From: Streptomyces sp. WMMB 322
Lineage (GTDB): Bacteria > Actinomycetota > Actinomycetes > Streptomycetales > Streptomycetaceae
Assembly (NCBI RefSeq): GCF_900090145.1
Contig: NZ_FMHI01000006.1
Coordinates: forward strand, 280,731 to 344,730
Length of the DNA stretch: 64,000 nucleotides
Direction of reading: 5' to 3'
The notes beneath the pieces are model-generated. The model had not been told where the DNA came from. It worked only from the letters and a program-made list of their open reading frames with translations, and searched no databases. A program made the translations under genes and the position numbers. Positions 26,223 through 36,061 of this stretch are shown piece after piece; positions within the stretch are counted from its first letter, which is position 1, and each line of letters begins with the position of its first letter.

Positions 26223-27329
26223 TCAGGACTCCAACGCCTTGAGGGCCGCGTCCAGGACGACGTCCTCCTCGCGAGCCGTCGTGGAGCCCTCCTCCGGGAA
26301 GTGGCACGCCGTCAGGTGTCCGGCGGTGTTGCCGGTGATCTGGACGAGCGGGGGTTCCTCCTTTGCGCACTTGTCCTGCGCCTTCCAGCAGCGCGTGCGG
26401 AACCGGCAGCCCGAGGGCGGATTGATGGGAGAGGGCACGTCGCCCGCGAGACGGATGCGCTCGCGCTGCTCCTCCTCGCTGTCCTCCAGCTTCGCCTCCG
26501 GCACGGCCGAGAGCAGGGCGTGTGTGTACGGGTGGCGCGGGCGCGTGTAGATGGACTCGCGGTCGCCGACCTCGACGACCTTCCCCAGGTACATCACCGC
26601 GAGACGCTGCGAGAAGTGCCGTACGATCGCCAGGTCGTGAGCGATGAAGACGAATGCGATGCCCATGTCGCGCTGCACCTGCTGGAGCAGATTGACGACC
26701 TGCGCCTGGATGGAGACGTCCAGAGCGGAGACCGGCTCGTCCGCCACGATCAGCTTCGGCTCCAGGGCGAGGGCGCGTGCGACGCCGATGCGCTGGCGCT
26801 GTCCGCCGGAGAACTCGTGGGGAAAGCGGTTGTAGTGCTCCGGGTTGAGACCGACGGTCTCCAGCATCTCCCGGATGCGCTTCTCACGGCCGCCGGGCGG
26901 GTTGATCCCGTTGACCTCCATCGGGTTGCCGATGATGGAGCCGACCGTCTGCCGCGGGTTCAGGGACGAGTACGGGTCCTGGAAGATCATCTGGATCTCG
27001 GAGCGCACGGGCGCGAGTTCCTTGCGGCCGGCGTGCGAGATGTCCTGGCCGCGGTAGCTGATCTTCCCGCGCGTGGGCTCCAGCAGCCGCGTGAGCAGCC
27101 GTCCGGTGGTGGACTTGCCGCAGCCGGACTCGCCGACGAGGCCGAAGCTCTCGCCGGGCATCACGCTCAGGTCGACGCCGTCGACGGCCTGGACCGCGCC
27201 CACCTGCCGCTTGAAGGGGAAGCCGCCCATGATGGGGAAGTGCTTGGTCAGGCCCTCGACCTTCATCAGGGGCTCGCCCGAGGGCAGGTTGTCGTCCTGC
27301 GGCTTGGTCAGGGTGAGTTCTTCGCTCAT
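26223..27329 (-). CDS. Oligopeptide ABC transporter ATPase, second subunit (BldKE/OppF-like)
   Basis: A 368-residue ATPase. Walker [16 protein letters not shown]-loop [13 protein letters not shown], signature [11 protein letters not shown], Walker [15 protein letters not shown] and H-loop [11 protein letters not shown] are all intact. A C-terminal Opp/Dpp extension carries the cysteine cluster of an [4Fe-4S]-type site ([16 protein letters not shown] ... ACHFPEEG). ATG 27329 begins [11 protein letters not shown]. The preceding ATPase gene ends 14 nt upstream. Last gene of a five-gene operon whose order equals bldKA-E, which imports the morphogen-type oligopeptide needed for aerial growth in S. 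coelicolor. Confidence 0.92.
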   Translation of the reverse strand: MSEELTLTKPQDDNLPSGEPLMKVEGLTKHFPIMGGFPFKRQVGAVQAVDGVDLSVMPGESFGLVGESGCGKSTTGRLLTRLLEPTRGKISYRGQDISHAGRKELAPVRSEIQMIFQDPYSSLNPRQTVGSIIGNPMEVNGINPPGGREKRIREMLETVGLNPEHYNRFPHEFSGGQRQRIGVARALALEPKLIVADEPVSALDVSIQAQVVNLLQQVQRDMGIAFVFIAHDLAIVRHFSQRLAVMYLGKVVEVGDRESIYTRPRHPYTHALLSAVPEAKLEDSEEEQRERIRLAGDVPSPINPPSGCRFRTRCWKAQDKCAKEEPPLVQITGNTAGHLTACHFPEEGSTTAREEDVVLDAALKALES

Positions 27330-27343
27330 TGCTGTGATTCTCC

Positions 27344-28417
27344 CTAGCCCAGCCGGGGTTTGATCTGGTCGATGAAGAAGGTCTTCTTCTGCTCGGCCGT
27401 CAGGTGGCAGGCGGCACCGCGTCCTTCCGGCAGCACGGGCCTGTCGGCGGAGCAGGACTTGTCGCCGGCCACCTCGTCCACGTAGTTGCACCGCGGGTGG
27501 AACGGGCAGCCCGGCGGCGGCGCGAGCAGGCTGGGCGGTGTGCCCTTGATGGGGACGAGTTCTTCGTTGACGTCGCCGGACAGGCGGGGCATGGAGCTCA
27601 ACAGGCCCCAGGTGTAGGGGTGCCGGGGCGAGCGCAGCACTTCCTCGACGCTTCCGCGCTCCACCGCACGGCCGCCGTACATCACGAGGATGTCGTCGGC
27701 GACGTTGGCGATCACACCCAGGTCGTGGGTGATGAAGATGATCGCCGAACCGAACTCCTGCTGCAGGTCCTTGAGGAGGTCCAGGATCTGTGCCTGCACG
27801 GTCACGTCGAGGGCCGTCGTCGGCTCGTCGGCGATGAGCAGGTCCGGGTTGCACACGAGAGCCATGGCGATCATCGCGCGCTGCCGCATGCCGCCGCTGA
27901 ACTGGTGCGGGTAGTCGTTGACGCGCAGCTTGGCGTTGGGGATGCCGACCTTGTCCAGCATCTCGACGGCACGCTGGTGCGCCTCGCGCTTGGACGCGCC
28001 CATGTGCTTGCGGTAGGGCTCGGCGATCTGACGGCCCACCGTGTAGTACGGCGAGAGCGCCGTCAGCGGGTCCTGGAAGATCATCGCCATCTTGTTGCCG
28101 CGCAGCGACTCCAGCGTCTTCTCCCGCGCGCTGGTCAACTCCTGGCCGTCCAGCACGATTTCGCCGGAGACGTCGGTCTTCTTCGGGTTGTGCAGCCCGA
28201 GGATGGACAGGTTCGTCACGGACTTGCCGGAGCCGGACTCGCCGACGATGCCGAGCGTGCGGCCGCGCTCCAGGTCGAATGAGAGACCGTCGACGGCCTT
28301 GACGGTGCCGCCCTCGGTGTCGAAGTGCACGTACAGGTCGCGTACGGAGAGGAAGGCGCCGGACGCTCCCGCATCGCGCGGGGCCGGGACGTCCGCTTCC
28401 TTGGTCAGGGTGCTCAC
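27344..28417 (-). CDS. Oligopeptide ABC transporter ATPase, first subunit (BldKD/OppD-like)
   Basis: A 357-residue ATPase with Walker [16 protein letters not shown]-loop [14 protein letters not shown], signature [15 protein letters not shown], Walker [15 protein letters not shown] and the H-loop in [10 protein letters not shown]. The Opp-type C-terminal domain contains PGCPFHPRC ... CSADRP ... ACHLTAEQ. It pairs with the ATPase gene 14 nt downstream to energise the two permeases. The upstream permease gene ends 10 nt before its start, consistent with one transcript. Confidence 0.92.
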   Translation of the reverse strand: MSTLTKEADVPAPRDAGASGAFLSVRDLYVHFDTEGGTVKAVDGLSFDLERGRTLGIVGESGSGKSVTNLSILGLHNPKKTDVSGEIVLDGQELTSAREKTLESLRGNKMAMIFQDPLTALSPYYTVGRQIAEPYRKHMGASKREAHQRAVEMLDKVGIPNAKLRVNDYPHQFSGGMRQRAMIAMALVCNPDLLIADEPTTALDVTVQAQILDLLKDLQQEFGSAIIFITHDLGVIANVADDILVMYGGRAVERGSVEEVLRSPRHPYTWGLLSSMPRLSGDVNEELVPIKGTPPSLLAPPPGCPFHPRCNYVDEVAGDKSCSADRPVLPEGRGAACHLTAEQKKTFFIDQIKPRLG

Positions 28418-28427
28418 AGCGGTACTC

Positions 28428-29405
28428 CTAGGCCAGCCGCACGCGCGGGTCGATGAATGCGTATGCGGCGTCCACGATGACGTTGAAGAGGATGATGAAG
28501 GTCGCCGAGAAGAGCATGACGCCCATCACCATGGGCAGGTCGGTCTTCTCGACGGATTCGACGGCCAGCTTCCCGAGGCCGGGGAGCGAGAACGTCCACT
28601 CCGTGATCATCGCGCCGCCGAGCAGCGAACCGAGGTCCACGCCGAAGATCGTCACGATCGGGATGAGCGAGCCGCGCCAGGCGTAGCGGAAGAAGACGAA
28701 CTTCCCCGACATGCCCTTGGCCCTCGCCGTTCGGACGTGGTCCTCCCCGAGCTGCTCGATCATCGAGGAGCGTGACAGACGTGTGTAGTTCGCCGTGAAG
28801 ATGATCTGGATCACCAACCACGGGATGAGCAGCCCCATGAACCAGCCCGCGGGGTCCTCCGTCAGCGGCACGTACGTGGGCTGGTCCAGCAGCCCCAGGT
28901 TGAAGACCAGGAGCGCCATCACGAGCGGGCCGACGAAGTAGATCTGCATGGAGCTGAGCACGAGAGAGCCGGTGCTGAAGACCTTGTCCGCAAGGGTTCC
29001 GCGCTTCCAGGCGGCGATCATGCCGGCGCCGAGGCCGATGGTCAGGAAGACGACCGCACCTCCGAGCGTCAGCGAGACGGTGGTCGGGAAGCGGTCGAGG
29101 ATGGTGTTCCAGACCGGCTCCGAGTCGGCGAACGAGTAGCCGAAGCACGGTGCGGGGCATGCGCCTTGGGCGAACGTGCGGCCCGCGAAGATGCCGACCA
29201 TGAAGTGCCAGTACTGCATCGGGACGGGCTCGTCGATGCCCATTTGCTTGCGGATGATTTCCAGCGCGTCCGGCGTGCAGTTCTTGCCGCAGGCCAGCAT
29301 CGCCGGATCTCGCGGTACGGCGTAGAAGAGGAAGAAGGTGACCGCGCTGATGATCAGCAGGATCACCATCGCGCCGAGGAACCGGCGGACGAGGAAACGA
29401 AGCAT
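28428..29405 (-). CDS. Oligopeptide ABC permease, OppB type (BldKC-like)
   Basis: A 325-residue inner-membrane permease with the OppB N-terminal signature (MLRFLVRRFLGAMVILLIIS), about six membrane helices and the EAA-loop region (LGEDHVRTARAKGMSGKFVFFRYAWRGSLIPIVTIFG) that docks on the ATPases. An external loop contains Cys pairs (MLACGKNCTPDAL and GACPAPCFGY), which may form disulfides. It is the third gene of the bldK-ordered operon, separated from the lipoprotein gene by a 152-nt gap that holds a strong hairpin. Confidence 0.92.
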   Translation of the reverse strand: MLRFLVRRFLGAMVILLIISAVTFFLFYAVPRDPAMLACGKNCTPDALEIIRKQMGIDEPVPMQYWHFMVGIFAGRTFAQGACPAPCFGYSFADSEPVWNTILDRFPTTVSLTLGGAVVFLTIGLGAGMIAAWKRGTLADKVFSTGSLVLSSMQIYFVGPLVMALLVFNLGLLDQPTYVPLTEDPAGWFMGLLIPWLVIQIIFTANYTRLSRSSMIEQLGEDHVRTARAKGMSGKFVFFRYAWRGSLIPIVTIFGVDLGSLLGGAMITEWTFSLPGLGKLAVESVEKTDLPMVMGVMLFSATFIILFNVIVDAAYAFIDPRVRLA

Positions 29406-29477
29406 GACGGAACGCAGCTCTCGTGGGCAGCGGATTCAGTGGTGGGGGAACGGCCCGCGGCACCCGCCCCCTCCTGA

Positions 29478-29500
29478 GGGGGACCCCTGGGGGGTCCCCC
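29478..29500 (-). terminator. Intercistronic hairpin downstream of the peptide-binding lipoprotein gene
   Basis: GGGGGACCCC and GGGGTCCCCC form a perfect 10-bp stem with a TGG loop inside the 152-nt lipoprotein-permease gap. It probably protects the upstream mRNA or partly terminates, so that binding protein exceeds permease. Confidence 0.6.
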
Positions 29501-29557
29501 GGTGGAGCGAGGGGGAGGGCGCCACGGCCGGCGCGAGCAACCGCGCCGTGTGCGCTG

Positions 29558-31354
29558 TTACTTCTTGATGTACAGCTGTGTCGGGTCGATGCCGCTGATG
29601 ACGTCGTTGATCACGGCGCCGCCGACCTTGGATCCGTACAGCTGGATCTGCTTGTAGTACATCAGCGGGACGTCGGGCAGGTCCTCCTTGAGGATCCTGT
29701 CCGCGAGCTTGCCCCACTCCTCGGCCGCCTTTTCGGCGTCCTTGATCTTGGAGATGCGGTCCATCTCCTTGTTCATCTCAGGGTTGTCGTAGTGCGAGTA
29801 GTTCGACGCACCGTCCTGAACCTGCCGGCCGTCCAGCGTCGGCGGAATCACGGTGGAAGCACTCGGCCAGTCCGCACCCCAGGAGGAGTGGTACATGTCG
29901 TACTTGTTCTTGACCTTGCCGATCTGGTCGTAGTACGTGTCCGTGACGATGTCCTTGAGCTGGACGTCGAAACCGGCCTTCGTCAGGTTGTCCTTGGCCG
30001 CGATCGAGAAGTCGGACCACTCGGGCGAGTTCTGGTAGGCGAAGGTGAGCTTCATGCCGGTCTTGCCGGCCTCCTTGAGAAGCGCCTTGGCCTTCTTCAC
30101 ATCACCCTGCGGGTTCTTGACCTTCCCGTACGGGTCGGACTCGGTGTGACCCGCGACCGTCGGGCTCAGGTAGTTGCCCGCCAGCTCACCGCCGCCGGAA
30201 CCACCGAAGGCCTGCATCAGCGACTGCGCCGGCAGCGCGTGGGCGATCGCCTCGCGGACCTTCTTGTCCTTCAGCCGGTCCATGTTGAGGGAGATCTTGC
30301 CGACATAGGGCTGGTAACCCGCCAGGGAGCGCTTCTTGACCTTCGGGTCGGAGCGCACCGACTGCATGCTGGAGGCGTCGACCTGGTTCGAGTAGCTGAC
30401 CGCCGTCTTGTTCTCCGCGCTGTCGGAGATCAGGCGCTTGGTCGATGCCTCGTAGGACACGCCGAACTGGATGTTGTGCGAGTCCGGGTAGGCGTGGCGC
30501 ACGGAGTCGGTCGCCGGGTCCCACTCGTCGTTGCGCACGAGCTTCATGCTCTTGCCCGACTTGAAGGACTCGATCTTGTACGGACCCGAAGCCACCGGAT
30601 CCTTGTCGTACTTCTCCTTCGTGTCGCCCTTCTTCTGGACCGCCGCGTATCCGGCCATGCCCAGCGCGTAGGGCAGGTCGGGCTGCGGGTCCTTGAAGCG
30701 GAAGATGATGGTCTTCTTGTCGGGCGTCTCAAGGGTCTTGTCCGGCAGGTGGTCGCCCTTGTAGGGGCCGTCCGGCAGCAGCTTGCGGTAGTCCGTGCCG
30801 CTCTTGCCGGCCAGCCACTGCTGGATGAAGACCGGACCCTCGGAGATGAACGGCGCGAACTGCCGCTCGAAGGTGTGCCGGATGTCGTCGGAGGTGATCG
30901 GCGTGCCGTCCTCCCACTTCACGCCGTCCTTGAGCGTGTACTTCCAGGTCCTCTGGTCCTTCGAGGGCTGACCGCTGTCCGTCGCGAGGTCGCCGACGAC
31001 CGTGTACTTGCCGGCGTTGTCGCGCTTGTAGGTCGTCAGCCGCCGGTGGATGAGGGTGGACATGGCACCCTCGTCGCTCACGTACATCTGAGCGGGGTCA
31101 AGGTGGGCGAAGCTGTCGCGCTGGTAGACCTTGAGGACGCCACCCTTCTCGGCACCCTTGATCGGCTCGGCGGGGCCCTTGGAGGCCGCGGCGTCACCGA
31201 ATTCGTATTCGACCTGCTGCTTGGCGGCGTCGTCCTTGCTCACGCCGTCGCCGGCGTCGCCGCCGCCGCCGCTGCTGCATCCGGTGAGGATGAGAGCGCC
31301 CGCTGCGAGCCCCACGACGGAGACGCGCGCCGTACGCATCCTGAATCTGCTCAT
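29558..31354 (-). CDS. Oligopeptide-binding lipoprotein (BldKB-like)
   Basis: A 598-residue SBP_bac_5 solute receptor. The signal peptide MSRFRMRTARVSVVGLAAGALILTGC ends in a lipobox (LTGC), so the mature protein is lipid-anchored. Family features are GGVLKVYQRDSFAHLDPAQMY, the KYTLKDGVKWEDGTPITSDDI peptide-pocket strand and the C-terminal VPLMYYKQIQLYGSKVGG. Its length near 600 residues and its place between two permease genes match bldKB. In S. coelicolor BldKB is needed for import of the early developmental signal. Identity as the true orthologue is inferred from order and length only. Confidence 0.88.
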   Translation of the reverse strand: MSRFRMRTARVSVVGLAAGALILTGCSSGGGGDAGDGVSKDDAAKQQVEYEFGDAAASKGPAEPIKGAEKGGVLKVYQRDSFAHLDPAQMYVSDEGAMSTLIHRRLTTYKRDNAGKYTVVGDLATDSGQPSKDQRTWKYTLKDGVKWEDGTPITSDDIRHTFERQFAPFISEGPVFIQQWLAGKSGTDYRKLLPDGPYKGDHLPDKTLETPDKKTIIFRFKDPQPDLPYALGMAGYAAVQKKGDTKEKYDKDPVASGPYKIESFKSGKSMKLVRNDEWDPATDSVRHAYPDSHNIQFGVSYEASTKRLISDSAENKTAVSYSNQVDASSMQSVRSDPKVKKRSLAGYQPYVGKISLNMDRLKDKKVREAIAHALPAQSLMQAFGGSGGGELAGNYLSPTVAGHTESDPYGKVKNPQGDVKKAKALLKEAGKTGMKLTFAYQNSPEWSDFSIAAKDNLTKAGFDVQLKDIVTDTYYDQIGKVKNKYDMYHSSWGADWPSASTVIPPTLDGRQVQDGASNYSHYDNPEMNKEMDRISKIKDAEKAAEEWGKLADRILKEDLPDVPLMYYKQIQLYGSKVGGAVINDVISGIDPTQLYIKK

Positions 31355-31441
31355 GGTGGTGGTAGCACCTGCCTGTCGGTTGTTAGTTGCTGCCTGACTT
31401 ATTCGGTGCTGGGGTGGCAGCGCCCCCCCGATGCTCGGTCT

Positions 31442-32488
31442 TCAACGTCCCGATTTCGGGTCGAAGGCGTCCCTGACCGAGTCCCCGAGCAGGTTGAACG
31501 CAACGATGAAGATCACCATTGCGACGCCGGGGAAGATCATGTAGGTGATGTCGCTCTGGTAGACCTCGGCTCCGGTGGCGAACATCCGGCCCCAGTCGGG
31601 CGTGGAGGCGGGCATTCCCACGCCGAGGAAGGAGAGCCCCGCGACAGCGGTCACGAAGTTGGGAAGCATGTAGGTCGACTGCACCAGGATGGGCGTGACC
31701 ACGTTCGGGAGCAGCTCCTTGCGGATGATCCGCCAGGGCGGCGTGCCGGCGACCTTGGCGGCCTCGACGAACTCCCGCTCGCGCAGGGTCAGTACCTGGC
31801 CGCGCAGCAGCCGCGCCAGCGTCATCCAGCCGAGCAGCCACATCACGAAGATCAGCACGCTGGCGCGGAGCCACGTGGGCATCTCGTCCTGGGGGTCGAC
31901 CATCAGGGCCCCCACCACGGGGACGAAGGCCACGAAGAATAGCTGGTTCGGGAACGACATCATCAGGTCGGTGAGTCGGCCGAGGAAGTAGTCCGTCTTG
32001 CCGCCCAGGTAGCCGCCCGCGACGCCGATCACGATCGCGAGGCCCACCGAGAGGAGCGTGATGACGACGGCCAGCGAGAGGGAGGTGCGCATCCCGTACA
32101 CGAGCTGAGTGAGGACGTCGCGGCCGAGTCCCGGTTCGAGACCGAACCAGAACTCACTGTCTATCCCGCCGTTGGGCTTGATCGGGTACGCGTTGTCGTT
32201 CAGCAGGCCGGGCTGGATCTGCCCGTAGCGGGTCCACGGATCCTTGCCGTAGAGCCAGGAGATCACGGGTGCCAGCGCCGCGATCGAGAACATGGTGATC
32301 ACCACGAAGGCCGATACGACGCCCGTGCGGTCGCGCTTGAAGCGCATCCACATGAGCTGCCCCGGAGAGCGGCCCACGAGCTGGTCTTTCGCGGCTTGTT
32401 GGCCGCCGGCCGGCTCGAGGGTCAGGCCGGCGCCGTCGGGGTCTGGGGTATCTGCCCCGGCGATCGCGGCCTGGGATGGACTTGTCAT
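31442..32488 (-). CDS. Oligopeptide ABC permease, OppC type (BldKA-like)
   Basis: A 348-residue membrane permease with the OppC-type N-terminal cytosolic tail, then MWMRFKRDRTGVVSAFVVITMFS. About six helices follow. The EAA loop is REFVEAAKVAGTPPWRIIRKELLPNVVTPILV, and the C-terminal motif LGDSVRDAFDPKSGR is typical. It is the first gene of the operon, behind a 400-nt A/T-richer control region. A permease in first position, ahead of the lipoprotein, is the bldKA arrangement and differs from the second transporter in the window. Confidence 0.92.
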   Translation of the reverse strand: MTSPSQAAIAGADTPDPDGAGLTLEPAGGQQAAKDQLVGRSPGQLMWMRFKRDRTGVVSAFVVITMFSIAALAPVISWLYGKDPWTRYGQIQPGLLNDNAYPIKPNGGIDSEFWFGLEPGLGRDVLTQLVYGMRTSLSLAVVITLLSVGLAIVIGVAGGYLGGKTDYFLGRLTDLMMSFPNQLFFVAFVPVVGALMVDPQDEMPTWLRASVLIFVMWLLGWMTLARLLRGQVLTLREREFVEAAKVAGTPPWRIIRKELLPNVVTPILVQSTYMLPNFVTAVAGLSFLGVGMPASTPDWGRMFATGAEVYQSDITYMIFPGVAMVIFIVAFNLLGDSVRDAFDPKSGR

Positions 32489-32891
32489 CGTGTCTGCGCC
32501 CCCGCGCTCGTCAATCTATGCGGATAGATCCATGCGTTGGCACAGTGGCTGTCCGTGCCATGGGTTGAGGAGACTTTGCAAGTCAATAAGTGCCCAGTCA
32601 AGGGGTACCGGCCGCAGCATGTGGACCCTCGGCGCATCTTGAGCGAAGGTTTTGCAGATTGAGGTCAGAGCGTGCTTGACGCAGTTCGAAGCTAATAGAC
32701 ATATAGGCATATTGAGTCTTGAAACGCGTTAACGCGACCGCAACTCAGTCGACGCGGTTCCGATATACGAACCCGCAACCCTGAACTTCGTACGGCCTGT
32801 GCGGGTGCCGTAACGCCGGGCCGGGGCGGGGCCATGCCGCCGCGGCCCGGCCGCCGTCAGCCCTCCCGGAGCGCCGCAGTAGGGTTGCCGG
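32489..32891. promoter_or_regulatory. Control region between the bldK-like operon and the divergent membrane gene
   Basis: No gene lies here. The stretch is clearly A/T-richer than its surroundings (for example around 32685-32720, CTAATAGACATATAGGCAT). It contains a perfect 12-bp palindrome CGCGTTAACGCG at 32725-32736, a likely repressor site. The operon's leader would be about 200 nt. On the plus strand TAGGGT (32880-32885) lies six bases before ATG 32892. Confidence 0.55.
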
Positions 32892-33953
32892 ATGCTCCGA
32901 CGCCGCGCGTACCAGAGCCGCACGGCACTCGGGCAACCGCACCGCGGGGGGCCGTACATGAGCCAGGACAGGACACTGACGCCCGGCGCACGCCGGGCCG
33001 GCGTCGCCCTGCTGGCCGCGCTTGCGGCTCTCGATCTCGCCTGGATAGTGCGCGACTTCGGCCAGGCGGCCGACGTCACCGACGCCTGGTGGATGTGGTC
33101 AGGCCTGATCTTCCGCGCACAGGACGGGATATGGGCGACCTCGTTCGTGGAGCCGACACTGCTCGTCCTCTGCACCGTCTGCGCCGTGACCGCCGCCGTC
33201 TCCTCGGCCGCCTCCGGCATCCTCGCCTCGGCCGGGGCGCTGACGATCCTGCTGCGCGTCCCCACCCTGTGGAACCTGAACGCCAGTTGGGTGCAGGGCG
33301 GAGTCTCCGACGGACTGCGCATCATGGTCCTCGTCAGCGTGATCACGATGCTCGTGGCCGGGGCCGCGCTGATCGTCCTCGCAGTCGCGGGCCGCCGGCC
33401 CGTGCGGACCGGCTCCGGCAGCACCCGCAGCACCCGCGACGAACCCCCCGCACGCCCCACGCCCGCCGGAGGCGTGGCCGCGGGCCTGCTGCTGGCCGCC
33501 GTGGCCGCCGTGCTGGTGTCCTGGGAGATCCACGCGGCCGGCAAGCAGGGCTGGGAGCTGTACTCCGGCCACTTCACCGGCGACAGGTCGCTGGCCACCC
33601 TCCTCGCCGTGCCGGAGAGCTGGTACGGCTGCGCCCTCGCCCTGGTCACGCTGTGCGGCTCGGTCGCGGCGTTCGCCCGCTCCCCGCATTCGCGGCCCCT
33701 GGGGATGACGGTGAGCGGGCCGCTGCTGGGGCTCGCCCTCTTCCGCCTCTCCTTCGCGGCCAAGGCAGGGCTCCTGACGGGCTTCGGCGAGCTCGGCGCG
33801 CGGGACCAACTGTGGCTTGCCACGGCCGTGTTCGAGATCCTCGCCGCACTCGGGACACTGCTGGCCCTCGCCGCCCGCGACGGGGACGCCGACAGGGGGT
33901 CCGGCGGCCCGGGGGCTCAGTCGGGCACGCCCCGGGCCTCCTCCTCCGCGTAG
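32892..33953 (+). CDS. Hypothetical multi-span membrane protein between two peptide transporters
   Basis: A 353-residue integral membrane protein. Predicted helices include [79 protein letters not shown] and a late pair ([39 protein letters not shown]). No family is recognised. The ATG at 32892 follows TAGGGT by six bases (leaderless); ATG 32958 is an alternative. Its last 37 nt overlap the end of the convergent ATPase gene. Its placement suggests insertion between two formerly adjacent operons, or an antisense-linked accessory. Function unknown. Confidence 0.72.
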   Translation: MLRRRAYQSRTALGQPHRGGPYMSQDRTLTPGARRAGVALLAALAALDLAWIVRDFGQAADVTDAWWMWSGLIFRAQDGIWATSFVEPTLLVLCTVCAVTAAVSSAASGILASAGALTILLRVPTLWNLNASWVQGGVSDGLRIMVLVSVITMLVAGAALIVLAVAGRRPVRTGSGSTRSTRDEPPARPTPAGGVAAGLLLAAVAAVLVSWEIHAAGKQGWELYSGHFTGDRSLATLLAVPESWYGCALALVTLCGSVAAFARSPHSRPLGMTVSGPLLGLALFRLSFAAKAGLLTGFGELGARDQLWLATAVFEILAALGTLLALAARDGDADRGSGGPGAQSGTPRASSSA

Positions 33954-35032
33954 TGGCACGCCGAGGGGTGCAGCGCAAGCCCCTCCAGCGGGCGCCCCGG
34001 CCCCTCGGGGATGCTCAGCGGCGGCTCCTGCCGTGCGCACCTCTCGTCCGCCTTCCGGCAGCGCGTCCGGAAGCGGCAGCCGGACGGCGGGTCCGCGGGC
34101 GAGGGCACGTCCCCGTCCAGCACGATGCGCGCGCGTCCGTCCTCCGCATCCGGGTCCGGTACGGGAACGGCCGACAGCAGCGCCTGCGTGTACGGGTGGG
34201 TGGGGTGCTCGTAGATCTCGCTCTCCGTACCGGTCTCGACGAGCTTGCCCAGGTACATCACGCCGACACGGTCGGAGATGTGCCGCACGACGGACAGGTC
34301 GTGGGCGATGAAGATGTACGAGAGGTCGAACTCGTCCTGCAGGCGCTCCATCAGATTGATCACCTGCGCCTGCACGGAGACGTCGAGCGCCGAGACCGGC
34401 TCGTCCGCGACGATGATCTCCGGCCGCAGGGCGAGGCCCCGGGCGATGCCGATGCGCTGCCGCTGGCCTCCGCTGAACTGGTGCGGGTAGCGGTTGACGT
34501 ACTCGGGGTTGAGCCCGACGACGTCGAGCAGCTCCCGCACCCTGCGCCGCCGGTCGCCCCTGGGCGCCACCTCGGGGTGGATGTCGAAGGGCTCGCCGAC
34601 GATGTCCCCGACGGTCATACGGGGGTTCAGCGAGGTGTAGGGGTCCTGGAAGACCATCTGGATGTTGCGGCGCAGCGCCTTCAGCGCCCTGCCGCTCAGC
34701 CGCGTGACGTCCTCGCCCTTGAAGCGGACGCTTCCCGAGGTGGGCGCCTCCAGGCTCGTCACAAGCTTCGCCAGCGTCGACTTGCCGCAGCCGGACTCCC
34801 CGACGACGCCCAGGGTCTCGCCGCGCCTCAGCTCGAAGGAGACACCGTCGACCGCCTTGACCGCACCCACCTGACGCTTGATCACGATGCCCTGCGTGAG
34901 CGGGTAGTGCTTGACGAGGTCCCGTACCTCCAGGATCGCCTCGCGGGGCCCCCGCTCCTCCCGCGGAGCGAGAGCCGAGGGCGCGGTCCCCGCCGCGGGC
35001 TCCGCCGCACCGTCACTCGGCGCACTCGTCAT
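33917..35032 (-). CDS. Second oligopeptide ABC transporter: ATPase, OppF type
   Basis: A 371-residue ATPase. A Pro/Ala/Glu-rich ~30-residue N-terminal tail precedes [16 protein letters not shown]. Walker [16 protein letters not shown]-loop [13 protein letters not shown], signature [11 protein letters not shown], Walker [15 protein letters not shown] and H-loop [11 protein letters not shown] are intact, with the Opp C-terminal Cys cluster ([16 protein letters not shown] ... SACHYAEE). Its start overlaps the upstream ATPase gene by 20 nt. Its 3' end overlaps the convergent membrane gene by 37 nt and has no separate terminator. Confidence 0.92.
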   Translation of the reverse strand: MTSAPSDGAAEPAAGTAPSALAPREERGPREAILEVRDLVKHYPLTQGIVIKRQVGAVKAVDGVSFELRRGETLGVVGESGCGKSTLAKLVTSLEAPTSGSVRFKGEDVTRLSGRALKALRRNIQMVFQDPYTSLNPRMTVGDIVGEPFDIHPEVAPRGDRRRRVRELLDVVGLNPEYVNRYPHQFSGGQRQRIGIARGLALRPEIIVADEPVSALDVSVQAQVINLMERLQDEFDLSYIFIAHDLSVVRHISDRVGVMYLGKLVETGTESEIYEHPTHPYTQALLSAVPVPDPDAEDGRARIVLDGDVPSPADPPSGCRFRTRCRKADERCARQEPPLSIPEGPGRPLEGLALHPSACHYAEEEARGVPD

Positions 35033-36050
35033 CGAGCAGCTCCTTCCAGAAGTGGCAGGCGCTGGCCCTGCCCGGGCCGGCGTCGCAGAGCGGGGGCTCG
35101 TCGGCGTGGCAGACGGGTCGCGCCACGGGGCAGCGCGGGTGGAAGCTGCACCCCTGCGGCACGGCCGTCAGGCTCGGGGGCAGCCCCTTGACGGCGTCGA
35201 GCTGCTGCCCCTTCTGGTCCAGCCGCGGAATGGAGCCGAGCAGGCCCCTGGTGTACGGGTGTGCGGGCGCCCGGTACAACTCCCGTACGGGAGCGGTCTC
35301 GACGATCCGGCCCGCGTACATGACGGCGATCCTGTCGGCGGCGTCCGCAACGACTCCCAGGTCGTGGGTGATCAGGATCAGACCCATCCGGAACTCGCGT
35401 TGCAGGTCCGCGAGCAGATCCATCACCTGGGCCTGGACGGTGACGTCGAGAGCCGTGGTCGGCTCGTCCGCGATGATCAGCTCCGGCTCCAGGGCCAGCG
35501 CCATGGCGATCATGATGCGCTGGCGCATGCCGCCGCTGAACTGGTGCGGGTAGTCGCCGGCGCGCGCCCGCGCGGCGGGAATCCGTACGCGCTCCATGAG
35601 CTCCACCGCCCGCTCCCGCGCCTCCTTGCGGGATGCGCCGCGGTGGACCTGGAACATCTCGCCGAGCTGCTGCCCGACGCTGAGCACGGGGTTCAGCGCC
35701 GACAGCGCGTCCTGGAAGATCATCGCCATGCGGGCTCCGCGTACGCCGCGCCGCTCCTCCGCGGACATCTTCAGCAGGTCCCGGCCGCCGAAGAGGATCT
35801 CGCCGCGGGTGACGCGCCCCGGCGGGCTGTCGAGGATGCCCATCACGGCCTGAGCGGTCACGGACTTGCCCGAGCCGGACTCCCCCAGCACGGCCAGCGT
35901 CTCCCCGGCGTCCACGCCGAAGCTGACACCGTCGACGGCGTTGGCGACTCCGTCGCGCGTGCGGAACTCCACGTGCAGATCGCGTACTTGGAGCAGCTGC
36001 GCGGGGCCGGGGGCTGAGGGGCTGCCGGGCCCCGGCTGTGTCTGTGTCAC
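35013..36050 (-). CDS. Second oligopeptide ABC transporter: ATPase, OppD type
   Basis: A 345-residue ATPase. GTG 36050 ([16 protein letters not shown]) is chosen for its GGAGG five bases upstream; the open frame further upstream is a shadow of the permease gene. Walker [15 protein letters not shown], signature [15 protein letters not shown], Walker [15 protein letters not shown] and H-loop [10 protein letters not shown] are complete, as is the C-terminal Cys cluster ([16 protein letters not shown] ... SACHFWKE). It works with the overlapping OppF-type ATPase to drive the two permeases encoded just before it. Confidence 0.92.
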   Translation of the reverse strand: MTQTQPGPGSPSAPGPAQLLQVRDLHVEFRTRDGVANAVDGVSFGVDAGETLAVLGESGSGKSVTAQAVMGILDSPPGRVTRGEILFGGRDLLKMSAEERRGVRGARMAMIFQDALSALNPVLSVGQQLGEMFQVHRGASRKEARERAVELMERVRIPAARARAGDYPHQFSGGMRQRIMIAMALALEPELIIADEPTTALDVTVQAQVMDLLADLQREFRMGLILITHDLGVVADAADRIAVMYAGRIVETAPVRELYRAPAHPYTRGLLGSIPRLDQKGQQLDAVKGLPPSLTAVPQGCSFHPRCPVARPVCHADEPPLCDAGPGRASACHFWKELLDDECAE

Positions 36051-36061
36051 GTACGCCTCCC

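Noticed and set aside
29423..31942. An 839-residue plus-strand open frame opposite the peptide-binding lipoprotein
   Set aside because: Val/Leu/Asp/Arg-rich antisense shadow; the minus strand encodes a full SBP_bac_5 lipoprotein.
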